From positions 1 to 64,000 of the forward strand of contig NZ_BCYY01000003.1 of assembly GCF_001598435.1 (NCBI RefSeq): DNA of 64,000 nt. Reading direction: 5' to 3'. Of the stretch, positions 53,160 to 63,413 are shown piece by piece. The position numbers and the translations under genes are program-made. Source of the DNA: Sphingomonas pituitosa NBRC 102491 (GTDB lineage: Bacteria > Pseudomonadota > Alphaproteobacteria > Sphingomonadales > Sphingomonadaceae). Below the pieces are notes generated by a model. That model was not told the DNA's origin. It worked only from the letters and a program-made list of their open reading frames with translations, and did no database searches. The first letter of the stretch is position 1, and each line of letters opens with the position of its first letter.

Positions 53160-54244
53160 ACGCGCGGACCGAACTGCGCGCGTTCACCTCGGCGCGGGGC
53201 ATCGCGGCGTGGTGGGTGGTGCTCTACCATCTGCGCGGATCGCTTTCCGACCTGCCGAGCGCGGCGGAGGCCGTGTTTGCCAAAGGCTACCTCGCGGTCG
53301 ATTTCTTCTTCCTGCTTTCCGGCTTCGTGCTCGCGCTCAGCCATGGCGAGCGGCTGCGCGCCGGAGGGCTGGCGGCGATGCCCGGCTTCCTCCGCCGTCG
53401 CATCGCGCGGATCTGGCCGCTGCACGCGGTGATGCTGGGCTTCGCGCTGCTGCTGATGCTGGTCCTCCGCGCCAGCGGGCGCGCCGTGGCGGAGTTTCCG
53501 TTGCGCGACCTGCCGGCGCATCTCTTGCTCGTCCAGTCCTGGGGGGTCGCCGATCCGCTGCGCTGGAACGATCCTGCCTGGTCGATCTCGTGCGAACTGG
53601 CCGCCTATCTGCTGTTCCCGCTCTGGGTGATGGCCATCGACTGGCGCCGCCGCACCACGCCCGCGCTGCTGGGTGCGATCACGTTCCTGCTGTTGTCCCT
53701 ATGGGCAGCGTTCGCACTGCGCGGCGCCGACCTGCTCGGGCGGGACATCGCCCTTCTCGGACTCGTACGCTGCCTGCTGGAGTTCGCCACGGGCACCGTG
53801 CTGCATGCCCTGTGGCGGCGGTGGCAGGGCCGCCGCGCGGCGACTGGAAGCTTCGGCATCGCGACGCTGTTCGGTGCCGCCTGGTGGATGGGGGTCCCGG
53901 AAACGCTGGCGGTCCCCGCCGGGCTCGCCGCCCTGTTGCTGGGGCTGGCGTTCACCGCCGGCCGCGCGGGCAATCCGCTGGAGAACGCCCTGCTCCACCG
54001 GCTCGGCGAGATCAGCTACGCCACCTATCTCAGCCACTTCCTGCTGTGGTTCGCCTTCAAGCTGGCACTCGTCCACACCGGGACGATCGGCTGGCCGCGC
54101 GCCACGCTCTACCTGCTGCTGGTCCTTGCCGCGTCGGTGGCGCTCCACCGCTGGGTGGAGCGCCCCGCACAGCGCTGGATCAACCGCCTCGGGTTCAGGC
54201 CGGGGCGGTCACGTCTTCCAGCGCGGCGATCACCGCGCGGTTGA
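53156..54244 (+). CDS. Acyltransferase-3 (OafA-like) membrane protein
   Basis: This 362-residue integral membrane O-acyltransferase begins ELRAFTSARGIAAWWVVLYHLRG, with the family His in YHLRG. It continues with FFFLLSGFVLALSHG, the FLRRRIARIWPLH motif, and the late EISYATYLSHFLLWF. About ten helices are predicted. It likely adds acyl groups to a surface glycan. Its start overlaps the ligase stop, so it is part of the same exosortase-associated operon. Its 3' end overlaps the convergent DJ-1/PfpI gene by 50 bases. Confidence 0.93.
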   Translation: MNARTELRAFTSARGIAAWWVVLYHLRGSLSDLPSAAEAVFAKGYLAVDFFFLLSGFVLALSHGERLRAGGLAAMPGFLRRRIARIWPLHAVMLGFALLLMLVLRASGRAVAEFPLRDLPAHLLLVQSWGVADPLRWNDPAWSISCELAAYLLFPLWVMAIDWRRRTTPALLGAITFLLLSLWAAFALRGADLLGRDIALLGLVRCLLEFATGTVLHALWRRWQGRRAATGSFGIATLFGAAWWMGVPETLAVPAGLAALLLGLAFTAGRAGNPLENALLHRLGEISYATYLSHFLLWFAFKLALVHTGTIGWPRATLYLLLVLAASVALHRWVERPAQRWINRLGFRPGRSRLPARRSPRG

Positions 54245-54746
54245 ACGCGGGGATATCGTCCGGCTTGCGGCTGGTGATCAAATTGCCGTCGCTCACCACT
54301 TCGGCGTCGACCACATCGGCGCCGGCATTGGCGAGATCGGTGCGGATCGACGGCCAGCTGGTCAGCCGGCGCCCGGCGACGACGTCGGCCTCGGCCAGCA
54401 GCCACGGCGCGTGGCAGATCGCCGCGACCAGCCGGTTCGAATCCATGAAGCTGCGGACGATCTCCACCGCCGTCGTATTCATCCGCAGCTTGTCCGGGTT
54501 GCCGACGCCGCCCGGCAGCACCAGCGCGTCGAACTGATCGAGCTCCACCTGATCCAGCGTCGCATCCGGCGTGATGCTCTTGCCCTTCTCGCCGCCGCTT
54601 TCGCCGGTGATCGGATCGGTCTTGATCGAGGCGAGCGTCACCTGCGCGCCGGCATCGAGCAGCGCCTGGCGCGGTTCGAACAGCTCCGATTCCTCGAAGC
54701 CGTCGGTCGCGAGCATCAGCACGCGCGCATTCTGCAAATTGGCCAT
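54195..54746 (-). CDS. DJ-1/PfpI-family class I glutamine amidotransferase-like protein
   Basis: This 183-residue flavodoxin-like protein has an N-terminal LMLATDGFEESELF and the nucleophile elbow AAICHAPWLLAEADV, with Cys-His in the order of the PfpI/YhbO group. Such members are stress proteins proposed to be proteases or deglycases. The start is set at 54746. It overlaps the acyltransferase gene on the opposite strand. Confidence 0.92.
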   Translation of the reverse strand: MANLQNARVLMLATDGFEESELFEPRQALLDAGAQVTLASIKTDPITGESGGEKGKSITPDATLDQVELDQFDALVLPGGVGNPDKLRMNTTAVEIVRSFMDSNRLVAAICHAPWLLAEADVVAGRRLTSWPSIRTDLANAGADVVDAEVVSDGNLITSRKPDDIPAFNRAVIAALEDVTAPA

Positions 54747-54861
54747 GGGGCATCCTTTCCCGTGTTCGAGATATGCCGGGCCAACCCGAAGGCCCCTCAC
54801 CTTGTTCCGGAACGAATTGTTGCTGCGGCGCATTTGCCCAGACTCAGCCCAAGGAAGTGCG

Positions 54862-55878
54862 ATGGACAGCGCCGACATCGTCTATGTCGAAGACCAGACC
54901 CCCGGCATCACCCGGCGCAAGATGCGCCACGGCTGGGGCTATTTCGATGCCGAGGGAAACCGCATCACCGATCGCGACGCAATCGACCGGCTGAACGCCA
55001 TCGGCCTGCCGCCAGCCTATGAGAATGCCTGGTTCTGCCCGGATCCGAACGGCCATATCCAGGCGACCGGCTATGACGTGAAGGGCCGCAAGCAATATCG
55101 CTACCACAACGGCTTCCGCGAGGCCCAGGAAGCGGCGAAATACGACCGCTGCGCCAATTTCGGCGAACGCCTGCCGCGCCTGCGCCGCAAGGTGGAAGCC
55201 GATCTGCGGCTGCGCGGGCTGTGCAAGGACAAAGCCGTCGCCGCCGTGATCCGGCTGCTCGACCTCGGCTCGATCCGCGTCGGCAACGAGGCCTATGCGC
55301 AGGAGAACAAGAGCTTCGGCGCCACCACGCTGCGCAAGCGCCACGTGAAGGTGCAGGGCGGCGCGCTCAAGCTCCAGTTCCGGGCCAAGTCCGGCAAGCT
55401 GCGGGTGATGACCGTGTCGGACAAGTCGCTCAGCCGCTTCGTCAAGCGCTGCCAGGACCTGCCCGGCCAGAACCTGTTCCGCTGGATCGACGATGCCGGC
55501 GAAGCGCACCCGGTCACTTCCAGCGACGTCAACGCCTATATCCGCGAGGCGATGGACGCGCCGTTCAGCGCCAAGCATTTCCGCACCTGGGGCGCGAGCG
55601 TGATCGCCTATCGCACGCTGGCGCAGTCCAGGGAGTATGTGGGCCTCAAGACCCTGCTGGAACCCGTGACCGAGGCGCTGGGCAACACCCCCGCCATTGC
55701 CCGCAAATCCTATGTCCATCCGCGGCTGATCGAGCTGGCGCGCGACAAGCCGGCGCAGGCGCTGTTCCGCGCCGGGTTGCGCCTGCCCCGCACGACACAG
55801 TACCTCGACCGCTACGAACGCGGCCTGATCGTCTTTCTGGAGACCGATCCGGCCGAACAGCCAGCCAAGGCAGCCTGA
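54862..55878 (+). CDS. DNA topoisomerase IB (eukaryotic/poxvirus type)
   Basis: This 338-residue enzyme relaxes supercoils through a 3'-phosphotyrosine intermediate. The N-terminal part (ITRRKMRHGWGYFDAEGNRI) and NAYAQENKSFGATTLRKRHVKV match bacterial type IB enzymes. The catalytic Tyr is in ARKSYVHPRLIELA, with Arg in DLGSIRVGNEAY, Lys in KLQFRAKSGK and His in SAKHFRTWGAS. The ribosome site is AAGGAAG. It precedes the MscS channel gene by 9 bases. Confidence 0.94.
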   Translation: MDSADIVYVEDQTPGITRRKMRHGWGYFDAEGNRITDRDAIDRLNAIGLPPAYENAWFCPDPNGHIQATGYDVKGRKQYRYHNGFREAQEAAKYDRCANFGERLPRLRRKVEADLRLRGLCKDKAVAAVIRLLDLGSIRVGNEAYAQENKSFGATTLRKRHVKVQGGALKLQFRAKSGKLRVMTVSDKSLSRFVKRCQDLPGQNLFRWIDDAGEAHPVTSSDVNAYIREAMDAPFSAKHFRTWGASVIAYRTLAQSREYVGLKTLLEPVTEALGNTPAIARKSYVHPRLIELARDKPAQALFRAGLRLPRTTQYLDRYERGLIVFLETDPAEQPAKAA

Positions 55879-55887
55879 CGAGACCCG

Positions 55888-57054
55888 ATGCTGATCACCG
55901 CCCGCACCAAGCCCACCCATTTCGAAACCCAGCTCAAGACCTTTGTCGGCGATACGCCGGAGTGGATCGCCGATCACTGGCTGAGCATCCTGGTCGCCAC
56001 CGGGATCGCGGTGGGAATCGTGTTGCTGCTCCACACGCTGCGCTCCTGGGGCATGCGGCTGTGCCGCAACAGCGACGGTGTCGATACGAACTGGTACACG
56101 ATCTTCGGCCGCACGATCGCGCGCACCAACAACTTCTTCATCGTGATGACGGCGACCCGGCTGGTGGTGAACTACGCCCAGACGCCGCCGCTGCTCGACA
56201 AGACGATCACCTTCCTGTTCACCATCGCGGCGACGTTCCAGGTCGCGATCTGGATCCGCGAAGTGATCTTCGGCCTGATCGAACATCGTACGCGCGGGGA
56301 CAAGCCCAGCGAGAGCCTGGCGAGCGCGGTCGGCATCATCCGGCTGCTCATCTCGATCGCGCTGTTCGCGATTGCGCTGGTGACGGTGCTCGGCAATCTC
56401 GGCGTCAACGTGACCGGCCTGATCGCCGGCCTCGGCGTCGGCGGCATCGCCATCGGTCTGGCGGCGCAGGGCATCTTCGGGGATCTGATCGCGGCGCTGT
56501 CGATCCTGTTCGACCGCCCCTTCCGCGTCGGTGACAACATCAAGTTCGACCAGACCAGCGGCACGGTGGAGGGCATCGGCCTCAAATCCACCCGCGTCCG
56601 CTCGTTCGACGGCGAGCTGCATGTCATCTCGAACCGGCAGCTGCTCGACAAGGAGCTGCAGAACCTCACCGATCGCACGCGCATTCGCCTGCCGTTCAAG
56701 ATCGGCGTGGCGTACGAGACGCCGCCCGAGAAGCTCGAACGGCTGCCGGAAATCTTCAAGGAAATCGTCGAAGCCAATGGGGCGACGGCGGTGCGCAACG
56801 GCTTTTCCGGCTTCGGCGCGAGCTCGATCGACTATGAGCTGATCGCCGAGGTCCACACCGGCAGCTGGGACGTGGGCCATCCCACCCGGGATCGCATCCT
56901 GATCGGCATCGTCCGCAAGCTGGCGGAAGAGGGCATCGCGATTCCCTACCCCACGCAGACGACCTTCACCGCCGCCCCCGACGGCAGGATCATCATGCCC
57001 TATCCGGACGTCCAGCCGGTGGTGCGGATGGACAAGGAAGACGGCGAGCGCTGA
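55888..57054 (+). CDS. Mechanosensitive channel of the MscS family
   Basis: This 388-residue channel has four or five membrane helices. The pore-lining helix and hinge are SIALFAIALVTVLGNLGVNVTGLIAGLGVGGIAIGLAAQGIFGDLIAALSILFDRPFRVGD, with the Gly/Ala-rich face typical of MscS TM3 and the DRPFRVGD beta start. A C-terminal cytoplasmic domain follows. It releases solutes on hypo-osmotic shock. It is directly downstream of topoisomerase IB. Confidence 0.93.
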   Translation: MLITARTKPTHFETQLKTFVGDTPEWIADHWLSILVATGIAVGIVLLLHTLRSWGMRLCRNSDGVDTNWYTIFGRTIARTNNFFIVMTATRLVVNYAQTPPLLDKTITFLFTIAATFQVAIWIREVIFGLIEHRTRGDKPSESLASAVGIIRLLISIALFAIALVTVLGNLGVNVTGLIAGLGVGGIAIGLAAQGIFGDLIAALSILFDRPFRVGDNIKFDQTSGTVEGIGLKSTRVRSFDGELHVISNRQLLDKELQNLTDRTRIRLPFKIGVAYETPPEKLERLPEIFKEIVEANGATAVRNGFSGFGASSIDYELIAEVHTGSWDVGHPTRDRILIGIVRKLAEEGIAIPYPTQTTFTAAPDGRIIMPYPDVQPVVRMDKEDGER

Positions 57055-57158
57055 GCCCCACGCCCGGCGCAGGGATGCGGCGGGCGGGGCTTCTGTGCGG
57101 ATGCGACGATGCCGGAGCCCATGCCCCGGCCCGACGCAGTGTACCTCGCCGCGCAAGC

Positions 57159-57527
57159 ATGGCATGGCACCCGGCCATGATCGCCGCCATCGCCACCCTG
57201 CTCCTCTGCCAGCTACTCGGCGAGGGACTCCACCTGCTCACCGGCCTGCCGCTGCCCGGCGCCGTGATCGGCATGTTCCTGCTGCTCGGCTGGCTGCTGC
57301 TCCGCCCGGGCGAGCGGCCGACGCTGGTGCAGGTCTCGGCGTGGCTGACCGCGCATCTCTCGGTGATGTTCGTGCCCGCGGCGGTGGGCCTGATCGAGCA
57401 GGGGCCGGTTCTCGCGAAGAACGGTGTCGCGATCGTCGTCGCCACGCTCGCCTCGACGGTGCTGACCACGGCGGTGACCGCGCTCGTCTTCCGCTGGGCC
57501 CTGAACCGGCAGGAGCGCGACGCATGA
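57159..57527 (+). CDS. lrgA: LrgA/CidA-family holin-like protein
   Basis: The product is 122 aa from ATG 57159; ATG 57177 is an equally credible start and no clear ribosome site separates them. Four hydrophobic helices include LTGLPLPGAVIGMFLLLGWLLLRPGE, the family motif (PLPGxVIGM), and HLSVMFVPAAVGLIEQGPVL. LrgA-type proteins affect autolysis or export small metabolites with LrgB. The stop overlaps the lrgB start (ATGA). Confidence 0.9.
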   Translation: MAWHPAMIAAIATLLLCQLLGEGLHLLTGLPLPGAVIGMFLLLGWLLLRPGERPTLVQVSAWLTAHLSVMFVPAAVGLIEQGPVLAKNGVAIVVATLASTVLTTAVTALVFRWALNRQERDA

Positions 57528-58225
57528 ACACGCTATGGTCCACACTCCAGGCGACGCCTCTGCTCTGGCTTGCGGCCACGCTGCTGGTGTTCGAGGGCGC
57601 CGATCGCCTGTCGAAGCGCAGCAACCGCCATCCGCTCTGCCATCCGGTGCTGACCGCCACGCCGGTGCTGATCGCGGTGCTGCTGGCGACGCGGACGCCC
57701 TACCCGGTCTATGCGCAGAACACCGCGATGCTCAGCTTCCTGCTCGGCCCGGCGACGGTGGGCCTGGCGCTGCCGCTATGGCGCAACCGCGCGCTGGTCC
57801 GCCGCGCGGCCGGCCCCCTGCTGCTCGCGCTGTTCGCCGGATCGCTGACGGCGATCGTCAGCGTCACCGGCATCGTCTGGGCGTTCGGCGGCAGCGCGCA
57901 GATCCTCGCCACCGTCGCCCCGCGCGCGGTGACGACGCCCGTGGCGATGGCGCTGGCGCAGCAGCTCGGCGGCATCCCGGCGCTGGCGGCGGTGGTGGTG
58001 CTGATCGCCGGCGTGTTCGGCGCGATGATCGTCACGCCGCTGCTCAACGCGCTGCGGATCGAGGATTATCGCGTGAGAGGCTTCGCGGCGGGCCTTTCCG
58101 CCCATGGCATCGGCATGGCCCGCGCCTTCCAGGTCTCCGAGCTGGGCGGTACCTTCGCCGGCATCGGCATGGCGCTCAACGCCGCGATGACCGCGCTGCT
58201 GCTCACGCTGTGGGCGGTGCTGTAG
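57524..58225 (+). CDS. lrgB: LrgB/CidB-family membrane protein
   Basis: The product is 233 aa with seven or so helices. Motifs are NTAMLSFLLGPATVGLALPLWRN (family core) and the SGS-like APRAVTTPVAMALAQQLGGIPAL, followed by GLSAHGIGMARAFQ, which is highly conserved in LrgB. It pairs with LrgA by translational coupling. The pair may export pyruvate or glycolate, as shown for relatives; the substrate here is not known. Confidence 0.93.
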   Translation: MNTLWSTLQATPLLWLAATLLVFEGADRLSKRSNRHPLCHPVLTATPVLIAVLLATRTPYPVYAQNTAMLSFLLGPATVGLALPLWRNRALVRRAAGPLLLALFAGSLTAIVSVTGIVWAFGGSAQILATVAPRAVTTPVAMALAQQLGGIPALAAVVVLIAGVFGAMIVTPLLNALRIEDYRVRGFAAGLSAHGIGMARAFQVSELGGTFAGIGMALNAAMTALLLTLWAVL

Positions 58226-58230
58226 GCAGA

Positions 58231-58605
58231 CTACTCGTCCGTCACATCCTGCTTGGTGCCGTAGAGCCGCACCGGGCGGCCGGCCTCGCACTCCACGTCC
58301 GCCGTCAGCCGCATGCGCCGCAGCGCGCCGTCGCGGCGGCGGATCGTCACGTCGATGGTGAAGCTGCTCGCCTCGACGATTGCCCGGCTGCGCACTGTCT
58401 CCAGCAGGGCTGCCGACTCCGGCGTGTACATCCCCACCGCCTCGTCGCGCGTTACCGCGACACCGCAAGGAAAGCCGAACAGATCATACACCCCCGGCGA
58501 CCAGCGCAGCGCGTTGGTTTCAAGGTCACATTCCCAGGCGGCCGGCAGCGGGGTTAGCGCATCGTCGCTGTGCAGCCCTTGGCCAAAAAGAGGCAGGATA
58601 GGCAT
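58231..58605 (-). CDS. Stand-alone PAS-domain protein, 124 aa
   Basis: A single PAS fold: WECDLETNALRWSPGVYDLFGFPCG, a helical bundle, then FTIDVTIRRRDGALRRMRLTADVECEAGRPVRLYGTKQDVT, the PAC motif. There is no output domain, so it must act by binding a partner. Convergent with lrgB (5-base gap) and divergent from purL. Ligand and partner are unknown. Confidence 0.8.
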   Translation of the reverse strand: MPILPLFGQGLHSDDALTPLPAAWECDLETNALRWSPGVYDLFGFPCGVAVTRDEAVGMYTPESAALLETVRSRAIVEASSFTIDVTIRRRDGALRRMRLTADVECEAGRPVRLYGTKQDVTDE

Positions 58606-58703
58606 GATGCTCCCTTAGCAGGATGCGTGTTAACGCAGCATTGCCTGTCGCCCTGCAACTCCCGGGGTGACGCGCGCGCAACACCCCGCTAAGGGGTCCG
58701 CCC

Positions 58704-60920
<2,217 letters not shown>

Positions 60921-60999
60921 TCGGCCGCCGGGCCGCACCGGCCCGGCCCCGACCACGACGAACCGGCAGCGCTGCACCGGCCGAACGGCAGCGCCGATG

Positions 61000-61038
61000 A
61001 TGGCCCCGGTATTCCTTGCAAGGGAATACCGGGGCCAT
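61000..61038. terminator. 16-base-pair hairpin between purL and qorB
   Basis: ATGGCCCCGGTATTCC and GGAATACCGGGGCCAT are exact reverse complements around a 7-base loop. It lies between convergent genes and so serves as a shared terminator, although no T-run follows on either strand. Confidence 0.65.
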
Positions 61039-61044
61039 GCCGGA

Positions 61045-61893
61045 TCACCCCTGCACGCCTGCCGCGATCGTCTCGCGCCACGGCGTGGTCGGCCGGCCGA
61101 TCAACCCGGACAGCGTGCGCGAATCGTCGAACAGCGCGCCCTCGCCCGCGCGGGCGTCGCTATCCGCCAGGATCGCCGCGAACGGAGCAGGCAGCCCGGC
61201 ACCTTCCAGCGCCTTGGCATATTCGGCCTCCGGCATATCCTGGTACGCGACCGGCTTGCCCGCAGCCTCGGCCAGCGCCGCTGCCAGCTCGGCGTGGGTG
61301 AAGCCGGTGTCGCCCGCGAGTTCGAACGTGCCCGCCGCGCCGCGCGTCAGCACCACTGCGGCCGCCTCGGCATAATCGGCGCGCGCTGCGCTCGACACCA
61401 CGCCCGCGCCCGCGCTGCCGATCAGCACGCCGTGCGCGATCGCCGGGCCCGCACTCATCAGATAATTCTCGGTGTACCAACCGTTGCGCAGCAGCGCGGC
61501 CGGGATGCCGCTTGCCGCCAGCAGGTCCTCGGTCGCCTTGTGCTCGACGGCCAGCTGCATCGGCGAGCGGTCGGCACGCAGGATGCTGCTATAGGCGATC
61601 AGCGCCACGCCGGCCTGCCCGGCCGCGTCGATCACTGCCTTGTGCTGGGGTACCCGGCTGCCGACGGCATTGCCCGAGATCAGCAGCAGCCGCGTCACGC
61701 CGGCAAGGCCGGGCGCCAGCGTCTCGGGCGCATCATAGTCGAACGCGCGGACCACGACGCCCTTGGCGGCGAAATCCGCCACGCTTTCAGGGTTGCGGAC
61801 CAGCGCGACGATCTCGCCGGGCGTCACCTTGGCCAGCAGCGATTCGACAACGAGGCGGCCAAGCTGGCCCGAGGCTCCGGTAACGGCGTACAT
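61045..61893 (-). CDS. qorB: NAD(P)H:quinone oxidoreductase of the NmrA-like (QorB) type
   Basis: This 282-residue atypical SDR opens MYAVTGASGQLGRLVVESLLAKV, with TGASGQLG the nucleotide motif. It continues VALVRNPESVADFAAKGVVVRAFDYDAPETL and LLLISGNAVGSR, as in E. coli QorB/YtfG. It reduces quinones with NADPH. It is divergent from an HxlR regulator across a gap with a perfect palindrome. Confidence 0.9.
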   Translation of the reverse strand: MYAVTGASGQLGRLVVESLLAKVTPGEIVALVRNPESVADFAAKGVVVRAFDYDAPETLAPGLAGVTRLLLISGNAVGSRVPQHKAVIDAAGQAGVALIAYSSILRADRSPMQLAVEHKATEDLLAASGIPAALLRNGWYTENYLMSAGPAIAHGVLIGSAGAGVVSSAARADYAEAAAVVLTRGAAGTFELAGDTGFTHAELAAALAEAAGKPVAYQDMPEAEYAKALEGAGLPAPFAAILADSDARAGEGALFDDSRTLSGLIGRPTTPWRETIAAGVQG

Positions 61894-61942
61894 AAGGATT
61901 TTCCTTGTCTGCGGTGGATTGACGACAGGGATCTAGCGACCC

Positions 61943-61959
61943 ACTTACGAATCGTAAGT
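61943..61959. promoter_or_regulatory. Perfect palindrome between qorB and its HxlR regulator
   Basis: ACTTACGA-A-TCGTAAGT is an exact 17-base inverted repeat centred in the 91-base divergent gap. It is the likely operator of the HxlR protein and would control both genes. Confidence 0.7.
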
Positions 61960-61984
61960 ACGCACACCAAGGTAAGTATCAAAA

Positions 61985-62374
61985 ATGTCCGGAGCCCCAC
62001 CCCGCACCCTCGCCGCGATGATGGACCGCGGCGACGTGTTCGCATCCGACTGCCCATCGCGCACGGTGCTCAAGCGCATCACCAGCAGCTGGGGTCTGCT
62101 CGTGCTCGTCGCGCTGCGCGACGGCACCCGCCGGTTCAGCGAACTGCGCCGCCGGGTGAACGGCGTCAGCGAGCGGATGCTGGCCCAGACGCTCCAGCAG
62201 CTGGAAACACATCGGCTGGTGGAGCGCCGGAGCTTTCCCGTGGTGCCGCCGCACGTGGAATACAGCCTCACGCCGCTGGGCCAGGACGCGGCGGCGAAGG
62301 TCGAGGATCTGGTGGAATGGATCCAGGCGAATCTGGGTGCGCTGATGCCTTCGTCGCTGGAAGCTGCTGCCTGA
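61985..62374 (+). CDS. HxlR-family transcriptional regulator (QorR-like)
   Basis: This is a 129-residue winged helix-turn-helix protein. It begins with a Cys-containing N-terminus (DRGDVFASDCPSRTVLKRITSSWGLLVLVALRDG), the redox-sensing Cys position of QorR/YodB-type proteins. The HTH lies in RFSELRRRVNGVSERMLAQTLQQLETHRLVERRSFPVVPPHVEYSLTPLGQD. Divergent from qorB, it probably derepresses the quinone reductase when the Cys is modified. Confidence 0.93.
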   Translation: MSGAPPRTLAAMMDRGDVFASDCPSRTVLKRITSSWGLLVLVALRDGTRRFSELRRRVNGVSERMLAQTLQQLETHRLVERRSFPVVPPHVEYSLTPLGQDAAAKVEDLVEWIQANLGALMPSSLEAAA

Positions 62375-62451
62375 CCCCCGGCAGGCGGCGGCATGCGGCG
62401 CCGTGCAGCGGGGGCGCGCGCCGTGACCGGCCCCTCCCCGCGCGGACGCGC

Positions 62452-62820
62452 TCAATCGTACTTCGTCACCAGCCAGCCCCACACGCCCCATGCCAGCAGC
62501 GCCCAAACCCCGAGCACGATGGCGATCCCGCCCCAGCTCACCGGCCGGTCACTCGCCGCCTCGGCGTGCGCGCGATGCTCGGCGAACTGCTCGGCAGGAA
62601 TCAGCCGCTCGAACAGCCACACGCCGAGCGGGATCAGGATGGCGTCGTCCACCAGGCCGAGCACGGGGATGAAATCAGGGATCAGGTCGATCGGCGACAG
62701 CGCATAGGCCGCGACCAGAAGGCCGACGATCCGCGCCGCCAGCGGCGTACGCGGATCGCGGATGGCGAGCCATACGGCATGCGCCTCGGTGCGGACGCGG
62801 TGTGCGAGCGATGGACCCAT
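62452..62820 (-). CDS. DUF1232 (YkvA-like) membrane protein
   Basis: This 122-residue protein carries the DUF1232 core ARIVGLLVAAYALSPIDLIPDFIPVLGLVDDAILIPLGVWLF, in which SPIDLIPDFIP is nearly invariant. A second hydrophobic segment near the C-terminus (GGIAIVLGVWALLAWGVWGWLV) anchors it. Function is unknown. It is followed, in the same direction, by no obvious partner. Confidence 0.88.
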   Translation of the reverse strand: MGPSLAHRVRTEAHAVWLAIRDPRTPLAARIVGLLVAAYALSPIDLIPDFIPVLGLVDDAILIPLGVWLFERLIPAEQFAEHRAHAEAASDRPVSWGGIAIVLGVWALLAWGVWGWLVTKYD

Positions 62821-62887
62821 GGCCCTGGATCGCGCAGCCGCGCCGCCCGGTCAATCGCGCTTGCGCGCGAAGCTGGTCAATCTCGGC

Positions 62888-63367
62888 TCAACGCTCGGCG
62901 GTGGTTTCCACCTTCGCGTGGCTGCCGGTCTCGTCCGACTTGATCTTGCCGCCGAACAGCATCTTCACCTTGCCGGTGATCGACATGTCGGTTTCCCACA
63001 GCTCGGCATCGTCGATGTCGACGCGGAGCAGCGCGAGGTTCGGGTCCTGCTTGCCGCCCGGAAACCAGGCTTCCACCTGGCTGTTCCACAGCTTGTCGAT
63101 CATGGCGAAATCGTTGTCGACGCGCGCGGTGCCGGAGAGGCAGGCGAAGAAATCATGCCCCTTCGATACGAACTGCAGCATCGCCGGGCCGCCCTTGGCC
63201 ATGCGGTTGTCCTTGCCGACGAAGAAGAAGATCGTGTCGACCTGATCCTCGTCGAGCTGCGCGGTCAGCGGCTCGCTGTGCTGCCCGTCCTGCAGGCCGG
63301 CCATCATATAGGGGCTGTCCGCCAGCTTGGACCAGAAATGCTTCTTCAGTTCGACCGTGTCGGCCAT
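62888..63367 (-). CDS. Pyridoxamine-5'-phosphate-oxidase-like general stress protein
   Basis: This 159-residue FMN-binding split-barrel protein of the general-stress-protein-26 group has [50 protein letters not shown], then [56 protein letters not shown]. The central WFPGGKQDP is characteristic. It probably binds flavin or haem during stress. It lies 46 bases after the glucokinase stop on the same strand. Confidence 0.9.
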   Translation of the reverse strand: MADTVELKKHFWSKLADSPYMMAGLQDGQHSEPLTAQLDEDQVDTIFFFVGKDNRMAKGGPAMLQFVSKGHDFFACLSGTARVDNDFAMIDKLWNSQVEAWFPGGKQDPNLALLRVDIDDAELWETDMSITGKVKMLFGGKIKSDETGSHAKVETTAER

Positions 63368-63413
63368 GATCGTCTCCCGGAGTTGGATGTACCCGGGTAA
63401 CGTGCAGGTCCGC

